25,295 bases of DNA, from IMG/VR virus record IMGVR_UViG_3300023179_000473, positions 1-25,295 of that record; one strand, written 5' to 3'. The position numbers and the translations under genes are program-made. Under the pieces are notes generated by a model that was given only the letters and a program-made list of their open reading frames with translations, had not been told where the DNA came from and did no database searches. Position 1 is the first letter of the stretch. Every line of letters starts with the position of its first letter. This DNA comes from a virus. Below are positions 12,443 through 18,969 of this stretch, in pieces.

Positions 12443-13979
12443 GGAAGAGGAGCGCCTTTATCGGCTGCTGGTTGATGAGGACACCTATCAGGCCGGGCGC
12501 AAGCTCTGGACTTATTACCCGGACGAGGGGCCGCTTAGGCGGGAGCTATACGCTAAGCACATCGAGTTTTTCGCGGCGGGTGTGAAATACAACGAGCGGG
12601 CGGCTCTGGCCGCGAACAGAGTCGGAAAATGCATCACGATTGACAGTCGCATTGAAACGCCTGATGGCGAGTTGACTGTCTCGGAATTGATGGATCGCGG
12701 GCCTGGATTGGTTTGGGCGTGGGATGGCAACAAGCGCGTTGCGGCGATGGCAACCCGGCCATTTAGAAAGGCCGGGCTGCATGAATGCTACCGCCTTACG
12801 TTTGCTGACGGTCGATCCCTAGAATGCGCAGATCATCATCGGATTTTATGTGTCGATGGATGGCGGCGGCTTTCCGAACTCCTAAAGCAATTCGCTCCTG
12901 ACCTTCCGGCGTCCAGTTTGGACACCTGCCAGTCAATTCCGCCCGAAGGTGATCGGCATTGCTCTGGAATAGCTCCAGATTGTCAGGGTGATTGTTCTGG
13001 GGATTGCCGTCGAGGTGGTGAACGACCTCTGAGCGTTCGAGATAGCGGCCTAGCTTCGCCTCCATCACAAGGCGATGCTCGGCAACACGGCGCTGTTTCG
13101 TGCGGTTCGGATGGTCAGGGGAATAGATATACCAATAGCCCCCAAGAAGGAGGCGCCCTCCTTTCCAGTCAGGATGGCCCGCTCCTGCCCGTGGGCCGGT
13201 TCTCTGGGTCTTCCATCCCTGTTGTATCGCCCATCGACCGACGACGCCTCGGCCAATCCCTAGAAGCGCCTCAACGCTTCGCTGGGTCATCTGTTCTTCT
13301 TCCACAAGGCGGCGAGCCTCGGCAACAATCTCGGGGCTGGTCTTTGCAGGCATTTGAGGCGGTCCTATCGGTTGCGGGAAACCGCATTATATCATGCGTT
13401 CCGGTTGGCGCGAAACCAGTTTATGACCTGACGGTTGACGGGCTGCACAACTACATTGCCGGCGGCATTGTGCATCACAACACCGAGGGCTTGGGGGCTT
13501 TCGAGGTCACGCTACACCTGACGGGTCTATATCCCGATTGGTGGCTTGGCCGGCGATGGGATCGGCCCATCAACTGCCTAGCGGGTGGCGACACGGCGAC
13601 GACGACGCGGGATATTCTTGTCGCCAAGCTACTAGGGCCACGGGAGGCCAGGGGGACCGGCATGATCCCGCGCGAGGTTCTGGGCAAGCCGGTTCCGGCG
13701 CCGGGTATCCGAGACCATGTGGATTTTGTAAAGGTCAAGCATACGTCGGGCGGTTTCTCTACCCTGCAATTCCGTTCCTACGACCAAGGGCGCGAGGCGT
13801 GGCAGGGAACGGAACGCGACATCGTTTGGATGGATGAGGAGCCTCCGGAAGCCGTTTACACCGAGGGCCTTTTGCGGACGATGACCACGCGCGGCATGGT
13901 GATCTGCACGTTTACGCCGTTGAATGGCCTGACTGACGTGGCGCTTTCGTTCATGCCGGAACTGGCCGGGGCCGCATGA
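12429..13979 (+). CDS. terL: Terminase large subunit, packaging ATPase part, interrupted by an intein
   Basis: 516 codons from a GTG start. Residues 1-67 and 352-516 form the N-terminal ATPase of TerL; residues 68-351 are an intein. Spliced, the P-loop reads AANRVGK+TEG, and Walker B appears as IVWMDEEP in the C-extein, followed by the coupling motif TFTPLNG. The spliced product would be 232 residues. The frame then ends at ELAGAA, exactly where the nuclease domain should begin; that domain is in the next frame (13976-14704) with an ATGA overlap. The ATPase drives DNA translocation into the prohead through the portal. Without intein removal the P-loop Lys and Thr are separated and the motor should be dead. 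Two-polypeptide TerL versus frameshift cannot be decided by eye. Confidence 0.9.
   Translation: MLSPEEEERLYRLLVDEDTYQAGRKLWTYYPDEGPLRRELYAKHIEFFAAGVKYNERAALAANRVGKCITIDSRIETPDGELTVSELMDRGPGLVWAWDGNKRVAAMATRPFRKAGLHECYRLTFADGRSLECADHHRILCVDGWRRLSELLKQFAPDLPASSLDTCQSIPPEGDRHCSGIAPDCQGDCSGDCRRGGERPLSVRDSGLASPPSQGDARQHGAVSCGSDGQGNRYTNSPQEGGALLSSQDGPLLPVGRFSGSSIPVVSPIDRRRLGQSLEAPQRFAGSSVLLPQGGEPRQQSRGWSLQAFEAVLSVAGNRIISCVPVGAKPVYDLTVDGLHNYIAGGIVHHNTEGLGAFEVTLHLTGLYPDWWLGRRWDRPINCLAGGDTATTTRDILVAKLLGPREARGTGMIPREVLGKPVPAPGIRDHVDFVKVKHTSGGFSTLQFRSYDQGREAWQGTERDIVWMDEEPPEAVYTEGLLRTMTTRGMVICTFTPLNGLTDVALSFMPELAGAA
12796..13353 (-). CDS. HNH homing endonuclease encoded antisense inside the intein
   Basis: 185 residues on the strand opposite to terL. 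Residues 5-45 form an HTH-like segment (SPEIVAEARRLVEEEQMTQRS, then VEALLGIGRGVVGRWAI). Residues 73-135 are an HNH_3-type nuclease: GYWYIYSPDHPN, AEHRLVMEAKLGRYLE, EVVHHLDGNPQNNHPDNLEL, DH. The catalytic set is present (H93, H112-H113, N116, N121, N125, H135). A conserved-looking tail CPNWTPEGQERI follows. It lies between intein blocks B and F, where a homing domain is normally fused in sense; its last about 25 codons are antisense to block B. AGGA is 9 bases before the ATG and TGATATAAT lies further upstream. Expected role: cutting intein-less terL to spread the element. Confidence 0.88.
   Translation of the reverse strand: MPAKTSPEIVAEARRLVEEEQMTQRSVEALLGIGRGVVGRWAIQQGWKTQRTGPRAGAGHPDWKGGRLLLGGYWYIYSPDHPNRTKQRRVAEHRLVMEAKLGRYLERSEVVHHLDGNPQNNHPDNLELFQSNADHLRAELTGRCPNWTPEGQERIALGVRKAAAIHRHIKSDDDLRILGIDRQQT
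13386..13394 (-). promoter_or_regulatory. Extended -10 promoter element for the antisense HNH gene
   Basis: On the minus strand this reads TGATATAAT, a perfect match to the extended -10 consensus TGnTATAAT, 33 bases before the HNH ATG. Only a weak -35 (TTTCGC) lies 18 bases upstream, but extended -10 promoters tolerate that. The same bases on the plus strand encode Ile-Ile-Ser of intein block F, using an ATA codon unusual for this GC-rich genome. Confidence 0.55.
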
Positions 13980-14704
13980 AGTGGGCCATCGGCATAACCT
14001 GGTCGGACGTTCCACACCTATCCGCAGAGGATAAGGCCAGCCTCTGGGAAAGCATCCCGCCTCACCAAAGGGACGCGCGGGCCAAGGGCATTCCGGCGCT
14101 AGGCTCTGGCGTCATCTACCCGGTGAGTGAGGATGTTTACCTAGTCGATCCGTTCGACCTTCCACCGCATTGGCCTCGGGCCTATGGCATGGACGTGGGT
14201 TGGAAGCGCACCGCTGCGCTTTGGGGGGCTTGGGATCAAAGCCAGGACATCATCTATCTTTATTCCGAACACTACATGAGCGAGGCCCCTCCGCAGGTTC
14301 ACGCGGACGCGATCCGGGGCCGGGGCTCATGGGTTCCGGGCGCGATTGACCCGGCGTCTTCAGGGTCTAGCCAATTCGACGGCAAGAAGCTGATCAACGA
14401 GTATCGCTCGCTAGAGCTGGACCTTGCCTTGGCTGACAACGCAGTCGAGGCGGGGCTTCACGCGGTTTACCGGCGCTTGGTCTCTGGCCGGCTCAAGGTG
14501 TTTAGGACGCTGAATAGCTTCCTTTCGGAGATCAGGCTTTATCGGCGCGATGAGGCCGGAAAGATTGTCAAGGAGCGGGACCACCTGATGGACTGCCTCC
14601 GCTATCTTGTGATGTCTGGCATGGCTCGGGCCACGACTGAGGCCCATGCCAACTACGACGACCACCAGGCCCCGGAAGGCCGCGACAGAGTGACGGGGTA
14701 TTGA
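13976..14704 (+). CDS. Terminase large subunit, nuclease part (separate reading frame)
   Basis: 242 residues starting MKWAIGITWSDVPHLSAEDK. This is the RNase H-fold nuclease of TerL: RDARAKGIPALGSGVIYPV links from the ATPase, then GMDVGWKRTAALWGAWD near 74-90 carries the first catalytic Asp, PGAIDPASSGSSQFDG near 122 another acidic residue, and ERDHLMDCLRYLVM near 206-219 the last Asp. It cuts the concatemer at the start and end of packaging. In related terminases this domain is fused to the ATPase. Here its ATG overlaps the ATPase stop (ATGA), shifting frame by -1. The sequence is intact, so it is probably functional as a coupled second subunit. Confidence 0.88.
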   Translation: MKWAIGITWSDVPHLSAEDKASLWESIPPHQRDARAKGIPALGSGVIYPVSEDVYLVDPFDLPPHWPRAYGMDVGWKRTAALWGAWDQSQDIIYLYSEHYMSEAPPQVHADAIRGRGSWVPGAIDPASSGSSQFDGKKLINEYRSLELDLALADNAVEAGLHAVYRRLVSGRLKVFRTLNSFLSEIRLYRRDEAGKIVKERDHLMDCLRYLVMSGMARATTEAHANYDDHQAPEGRDRVTGY

Positions 14705-16722
14705 TGGAAGACGACGAAACCGGCGAGATGCCAGAGATGGAAGCCGCGATGGAAGATGACGGCATGGTCGAGAACGACCAGGGCCAGCGCTTCACGTCGC
14801 GCCTGCTGGAATTTGCGGACGCAGAAGGGGACATTTCCGGCCTGCTGGACGCAAACGAACTGACCGAATTGGGCTATCGCGTTGTGCAGGACTGGGAGCG
14901 CGACAACGCCGACCGGGCCGATTGGCTAGCCTCGACCGAAAAGGCGCTGGCTGTTGCCGCTCAGGACCCGCTGCCGGAAAAAACATACCCTTTCGACAAC
15001 GCTTCTAACGTCAACTATCCCATCCTCGTCGTGGCGGCTCAACAATTCGCGGCGCGGGCATATCCGGCCATCGTCAAGGGCGATACGGCTCTACGGGTCA
15101 AGGTCATTGGGGACGATCCTGAAGGCCTGAAAGCGGATCGCGCCGCTAGGGTGCGGGACTATCTGAACTATCGCCTGTTCTATGGCATGGTCGGATGGGA
15201 AACCGACGTTGACACGATGTTGAACCAGATGCCGGTGACGGGCATGGGGTTCAAGAAAGTCTATTACGACCCAATTGACGGGGTGCGGTCGGACTATGTG
15301 GCGCCGCAGCGGCTGACTGTTCCCAAAGGCACGGTGAGCCTTGAGCGCTGCCCTCGGGTGACGCAGGACTTTGACCTGTATCCGTATGAAATTGCAGCCC
15401 GGATGCGGGCGGGCGTCTATCGGACGCTGGAACTTGATAGGACCGACGAGGACGAACAAAAGTCGCGTCTGATCCTTGAACAGCATCGTATGGACGATCT
15501 GGACGAGGACGGGACCGAGGAGCCCTATATCGTCACGGTCGATAAGGAAACCAACCAGGTCCTGAGGATCGAGGCGGCTTTCACGCGGGCCGATGTGGGC
15601 TTTGTCGAGGGGGAAGTGGTCGCGGTTCAACGGTGGATGCCGTTTGTTGACTTCCCGTTTCTGCCTGATCCGAAAGGCGGCTTCTACGCGCTAGGCTTTG
15701 GCAAGCTGGTGGAAAGCCTCGGCTCGGTCATCAACACGTCCATCAACCAGCTACTCGACGCGGGTCATGCCCAGGTCGCCGGGGGCGGGTTTGTCACGGC
15801 GGGCCTTCGCATTCAGGGCGCCGGGCAATCGTCAACGATCCGTTTTAAACCTGGGGAATACAAGACGGTTAACGTGCCGTCTGGCGTGGCGAAGGACGCC
15901 ATCTGGGACAGGCCCGTCCCCTCGCCAAGCCCTGTGCTGTTTAGCCTGCTGGACATGATCCTGGGGGCCGCAAAAGACATCTCGTCAATCAAGGATGTGC
16001 TGACGGGGGATGCCCCCGCTACGGCGCCGGTCGGGACCACGCTAGCCCTGATTGAGCAAGGGCTTCAGTCGTTTACCGCCATCTACAAGCGCATCTATCG
16101 GTCAATGCGTATCGAGTTCCGCAAGGTCTATGAGTGCGAAAAGCGGTGGGGTTCGCCCGAGGACTATCTGCGGGTTCTGGATGATCCCAAGGCCAATTGG
16201 GAAAAGGATTTTGAGGGCGACGGTCAGGACATCATGCCGGTGTCTGACCCGTCAGTGGTCACTCGCTCGCAAGCCTTGGCTAAAGCGGCGTTCCTTCAAC
16301 AATTCATGGCCGCGCCTTTCGCCAACGGTCCGGAGATTTTCCGCTTTGCTCTTGAGGCTGCGGAGATTGACGACGTTGACAAGTTCCTCGCCGCGCCTCC
16401 GCAGGGGCCGCCACCAGGCGCTGCCGAGGCTGTCGAAAAGGACAAGGCGCAAGCCGAAAAGGACCACACGCAAGCGGTCCTGAACATGGCGAAAGCCGGT
16501 CAGATCACAGGAGAAACGCTTGACCCTAGAGGACTGGGAGGGATGGCGGGCGCACCCGATGACGCAATGGGTAATGCGGGCGCTGGAATCGGCGGCGGAA
16601 ACCCAGAAATTGGCATGGGTCCAGGGGACATGGGACCAGGGCCAGAGCCCGGACCCCTTGATCTTGACGGAATTGAAGGTCAGGGCGGACAGCTTTCTGG
16701 CCTTGAGCCAGAGCAGCTTTGA
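14704..16722 (+). CDS. P22-like portal protein
   Basis: 672 residues. Segments typical of the P22-type portal family: KTYPFDNASNVNYPILVVAAQQFAARAYP-like stretch near 95-125 (KTYPFDNASNVNYPIL seen), GMVGWETDVDTMLNQMPVTG, RFKPGEYKTVNVPSG, a long helix AIYKRIYRSMRIEFRKVYEC near 460. Length is close to the P22 portal (725). The portal ring sits at one head vertex, docks the terminase and later the neck proteins. The C-terminal about 65 residues are Gly/Pro/Met-rich and low in complexity, and are overlapped by another gene in a different frame. Start taken as the ATG forming TGATG with the nuclease stop; a TTG lies one codon earlier. Confidence 0.9.
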   Translation: MEDDETGEMPEMEAAMEDDGMVENDQGQRFTSRLLEFADAEGDISGLLDANELTELGYRVVQDWERDNADRADWLASTEKALAVAAQDPLPEKTYPFDNASNVNYPILVVAAQQFAARAYPAIVKGDTALRVKVIGDDPEGLKADRAARVRDYLNYRLFYGMVGWETDVDTMLNQMPVTGMGFKKVYYDPIDGVRSDYVAPQRLTVPKGTVSLERCPRVTQDFDLYPYEIAARMRAGVYRTLELDRTDEDEQKSRLILEQHRMDDLDEDGTEEPYIVTVDKETNQVLRIEAAFTRADVGFVEGEVVAVQRWMPFVDFPFLPDPKGGFYALGFGKLVESLGSVINTSINQLLDAGHAQVAGGGFVTAGLRIQGAGQSSTIRFKPGEYKTVNVPSGVAKDAIWDRPVPSPSPVLFSLLDMILGAAKDISSIKDVLTGDAPATAPVGTTLALIEQGLQSFTAIYKRIYRSMRIEFRKVYECEKRWGSPEDYLRVLDDPKANWEKDFEGDGQDIMPVSDPSVVTRSQALAKAAFLQQFMAAPFANGPEIFRFALEAAEIDDVDKFLAAPPQGPPPGAAEAVEKDKAQAEKDHTQAVLNMAKAGQITGETLDPRGLGGMAGAPDDAMGNAGAGIGGGNPEIGMGPGDMGPGPEPGPLDLDGIEGQGGQLSGLEPEQL

Positions 16723-16762
16723 AGACTTTTGCGCCATGAATGGCGAGCAACCCGAGGACTAG
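16520..16762 (+). CDS. Small phage protein overlapping the portal 3' end, TTG start
   Basis: 80 residues starting at a TTG codon (MTLEDWEGWRAHPMTQWVMR). The body is helical with a W-x(3)-HP-x-T-x(2)-V pattern, then LKVRADSFLALSQSSFEDF, a make-up I associate with small proteins found next to phage portals. AGGAG at 16509-16513 is 6 bases before the TTG, an ideal ribosome site lying inside the portal gene. It shares 203 bases with the portal in another frame; there the portal reads Gly/Pro-rich low-complexity sequence, suggesting the small gene is the more constrained of the two. Function unknown. Confidence 0.7.
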   Translation: MTLEDWEGWRAHPMTQWVMRALESAAETQKLAWVQGTWDQGQSPDPLILTELKVRADSFLALSQSSFEDFCAMNGEQPED

Positions 16763-16763
16763 A

Positions 16764-17111
16764 ATGGGAATGATCCCGAAACTGGAAGACTGCAAGCCGG
16801 GTTTCTATCCGGTGGAATACAACGTGATTATAGCCCCCGAGGAGATGGAGAGCGTCACCAAAGGCGGGATTATCCTCGCTGATCGGACGAAAGAGAGCGA
16901 GGAACTGGCCCAGGTGCGCGGCCTTCTGGTCGATGCATCCCCGCTGGCGTTCAATTTCGACGACTGGCCTGCCGGCACGTCTGACCGGCGCCCGAAACGC
17001 GGCGACCATGTGATCTACGGCAAATACGCCGGAATCCTGATCAAGGGCGACGACGGGCGCGAGTATCGGCTTTGCAAGGACAAGGACATAGCGGCGGTCA
17101 TCGTCGCGTGA
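16764..17111 (+). CDS. Phage GroES-like co-chaperonin
   Basis: 115 residues of the Cpn10 fold: GFYPVEYNVIIAPEEMES, the mobile-loop region VTKGGIILADRTKESEELAQ (compare the KTxGGIVLP of GroES), VRGLLVDASP, then RPKRGDHVIYGKYAGILIKG and a final strand DKDIAAVIVA. GroES caps the GroEL folding chamber; phage versions (T4 gp31 is the classic case) help fold the major capsid protein. The ATG at 16764 has GAGG 6 bases upstream; a further ATG lies two codons on. Its place between portal and scaffold/capsid genes fits that role. An insertion between VDASP and RPKRG makes it slightly longer than bacterial GroES. Confidence 0.88.
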   Translation: MGMIPKLEDCKPGFYPVEYNVIIAPEEMESVTKGGIILADRTKESEELAQVRGLLVDASPLAFNFDDWPAGTSDRRPKRGDHVIYGKYAGILIKGDDGREYRLCKDKDIAAVIVA

Positions 17112-17143
17112 TCGGCCCATGAGGGCGAACCAGAGGGGATACG

Positions 17144-17908
17144 ATGGCTGAAGAGCTAGAACCCGTTGACATTGACGCGACGGAAATTGTCGCGGATAAT
17201 GTGGACGACGTGCCAGAGGTGCAGGACAAAGCCGAAACCAAAGCCTTGAGGGCTGTTGCTCGGCAGATGGGCTGGAAGCCTGAAGCGGATTGGAAAGGCG
17301 ACAAGTCGGGCTGGGTAGATGCCCCTGACTACATCGCGAAAACAACCCGCGAGAACCGCTCTCTGAAAGAGCAGGTGCAACGCACCGCACGGACTGCCGA
17401 AAAGATCATCGAACGCGAACGCAAAGCTTCCGAAAGGGAGATTGAGCGGCGCATTCGGGAACTTACGGAAGCCAACGACGCCGATGGCGTGATCGAGGCG
17501 ACCCGGGAATTGGCGGAAGTCCGAAACACTGACAAGTCAGGCGTCCAGCAATTCGTTGCCGACAATCCCTGGTTTGAGACGGACCTGATGGCCCGAAATA
17601 TCGCCATTGCGGCCTCCGAACTGGCGGCGCGGCAAGGCAAGAGCGAGGCGGAACAATTCGAGGCTGCGAAGGCCAAGGTCCGCGAGATGATGCCCGATCT
17701 GTTTGACGATGCGCCGGCGAAAACTGCCGCTCGCACATCGCCAAAGGCCCCACTGGTGCAGGCAGGCTCGCGAGGCCACGCACCGACCAAGGCCAAGGGC
17801 TGGACTGACATTCCGCAAGCGGCTCGAAATGCCGCCGCAGAATTGGTCAGGAAGGGCATGTGCTCCGAAGCTGAGTACGCCGCAGAATATTGGAAGGATA
17901 ACGCCTAG
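17144..17908 (+). CDS. Scaffolding protein
   Basis: 254 residues starting MAEELEPVDIDATEIVADNV, with an acidic N-terminus, a long charged coiled coil (about 65-125, for example SLKEQVQRTARTAEKIIERE) and an Ala-rich, partly disordered C-terminal part with Lys/Arg (KTAARTSPKAPLVQAGSRG). This composition and the position just before capsid genes are typical of phage scaffolds, which guide prohead assembly and leave before packaging. AGAGGGG precedes the ATG. No protease domain is visible. The call rests on position and composition, not on a sharp motif. Confidence 0.78.
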   Translation: MAEELEPVDIDATEIVADNVDDVPEVQDKAETKALRAVARQMGWKPEADWKGDKSGWVDAPDYIAKTTRENRSLKEQVQRTARTAEKIIERERKASEREIERRIRELTEANDADGVIEATRELAEVRNTDKSGVQQFVADNPWFETDLMARNIAIAASELAARQGKSEAEQFEAAKAKVREMMPDLFDDAPAKTAARTSPKAPLVQAGSRGHAPTKAKGWTDIPQAARNAAAELVRKGMCSEAEYAAEYWKDNA

Positions 17909-18361
17909 ATGGCTCCTCGCTCAAGACAAACCGCCGTCCGCACTGAGCGGAGAAACCGGGACGCTGGCACCCTGGACAGGCTGCAACGGAACAAGCTGGC
18001 GCTGCCGGCAGAGTTTCGGGGAGATACGGACCATACCTATCGGTGGGTTAACGATGTGGACAACCGCATCCATGACCTGACCGTTGACGGTGAGTGGGAC
18101 GTCTGCACCACGGCCAACCCTGAGACCTCCGAAGAGGTCAAGCTTTTTAAGCCGGTAGGAACGAAAGACACCGGCGAACCTCTCTATGCCTACCTCTGTC
18201 GTCAACCGAAGCAGTTCTACGACGAGGACCAGGCGGCGAAGGTCGATCTGATCGGCGAAACTGAAAAGCTGGCGCTATCGGGTCAAACACCATCCTCGGA
18301 GCTTGGAGACGCGGGCTACGCGTCGAAGGGCAACACAATCAAACGGGGTTATTCCCCATAA
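17909..18361 (+). CDS. Hypothetical head-region protein, 150 aa
   Basis: Starts MAPRSRQTAVRTERRNRDAG, with a very basic first 20 residues, then a segment AEFRGDTDHTYRWVNDVDNR, and a C-terminal tail rich in Ser and Gly. It begins directly after the scaffold stop, with AAGGA 10 bases upstream. The basic N-terminus and the position between scaffold and decoration-like genes suggest a minor virion or DNA-contacting protein. No family recognised. Confidence 0.68.
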   Translation: MAPRSRQTAVRTERRNRDAGTLDRLQRNKLALPAEFRGDTDHTYRWVNDVDNRIHDLTVDGEWDVCTTANPETSEEVKLFKPVGTKDTGEPLYAYLCRQPKQFYDEDQAAKVDLIGETEKLALSGQTPSSELGDAGYASKGNTIKRGYSP

Positions 18362-18370
18362 GGAGGCTTA

Positions 18371-18955
18371 GTGCCTAACACCTCTGCTCCTGCGGGCCTC
18401 ACGCCCGTTCGGATGGGGAACGGAAGTCCTTACGCTGGACAGTTGACCCGGTATTTCGTGCCGGCCACTGACAGCACGGCTCTGTTCATCGGCGATCCGG
18501 TCATCATCGCAGGCTCTGCCGATGCTGACGGCGTTCCCACCGCCACCCGCGCTACCGCTGGCGCCACCAACCGCATTACTGGCGTTGTCGTCGGTTTCGT
18601 TCCTTCGCCGACCATCGTGGCGAACGGCTATCGTGTGGCTTCGACTGCGGAATATATCCTGGTCGAGACCGGCTCTGAAATCGTCTACGAGATCGAGGAA
18701 GATGCCGTGGGCGGCGCTCTTGCTGCTACGGATGTCGGCCTGAACGCCGATCTGGCCTCGGGGTCTGGCTCCACCGCCACCCGTCGCTCGGGTTTCGTTC
18801 TGGACACCTCGACCAAGGGAACCGGCGCCACCCTGCAAGCGCGCATCCTGGGTTTTGTCCAGCGTGCGGATAACGAGATCGGCGCCAACGCCAAGGTTCT
18901 CGTTCGGATCAATCTGCCCACCGAAACCGGCGCCGCCGGCTCGACTGGCGTGTAA
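18371..18955 (+). CDS. Putative capsid decoration/stabilising protein, 194 aa
   Basis: GTG start with AGGAGG 4 bases upstream. The product (MPNTSAPAGLTPVRMGNGSP) is beta-rich throughout, with Gly/Ala/Thr/Val and a repeating strand-turn pattern: ITGVVVGFVPSPTIVANGYR, then VETGSEIVYEIEEDAVGGAL, then ILGFVQRADNEIGANAKVLV. Placement immediately before the major capsid gene is where decoration or head-stabilising proteins usually sit. Role inferred from position and composition. Confidence 0.7.
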   Translation: MPNTSAPAGLTPVRMGNGSPYAGQLTRYFVPATDSTALFIGDPVIIAGSADADGVPTATRATAGATNRITGVVVGFVPSPTIVANGYRVASTAEYILVETGSEIVYEIEEDAVGGALAATDVGLNADLASGSGSTATRRSGFVLDTSTKGTGATLQARILGFVQRADNEIGANAKVLVRINLPTETGAAGSTGV

Positions 18956-18969
18956 AGGAGGATTGAGCA

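Larger units (their letters stand above)
12630..13481 (+). mobile_element. Intein in the TerL Walker A motif, with an antisense endonuclease gene inside
   Basis: 284 residues. Block A begins with the nucleophile Cys (CITIDSRIETPDGEL). Block B is YRLTFADGRSLECADHHRIL, with the His kept but Ala where the usual TxxH Thr stands. Block F is RIISCVPVGAKPVYDLTVDG and block G GIVHHN, ending His-Asn before Thr as the +1 residue. These define a canonical Hint splicing domain. Between B and F (about intein residues 80-245) the sense frame is low-complexity Ser/Gly/Gln/Pro/Cys sequence with no LAGLIDADG or HNH motif, but the complementary strand encodes a complete HNH endonuclease. Insertion lies between the P-loop Lys and Thr, a site of maximum conservation typical for inteins. 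Confidence 0.9.

Noticed and set aside
13065-13263. Extra overlapping reading frames of about 60 codons inside the intein on both strands
   Set aside because: No motif, poor start signals, and fully explained as shadows of the intein and the antisense HNH gene.
12630-13481. Group I intron instead of an intein in terL
   Set aside because: The reading frame continues through the insert, protein splicing blocks A, B, F and G are present and end in His-Asn before Thr, so an intein explains it fully.
13960-13985. Programmed -1 frameshift joining the two TerL parts
   Set aside because: No X-XXY-YYZ slippery heptamer in the right phase and no clear downstream stimulatory structure; kept only as an alternative to a coupled two-subunit terminase.
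16680-17390. A 236-codon minus-strand frame opposite GroES and the scaffold
   Set aside because: No recognisable motif, opposite two genes with clear family identity or context; GC-rich codon bias makes such antisense frames common.
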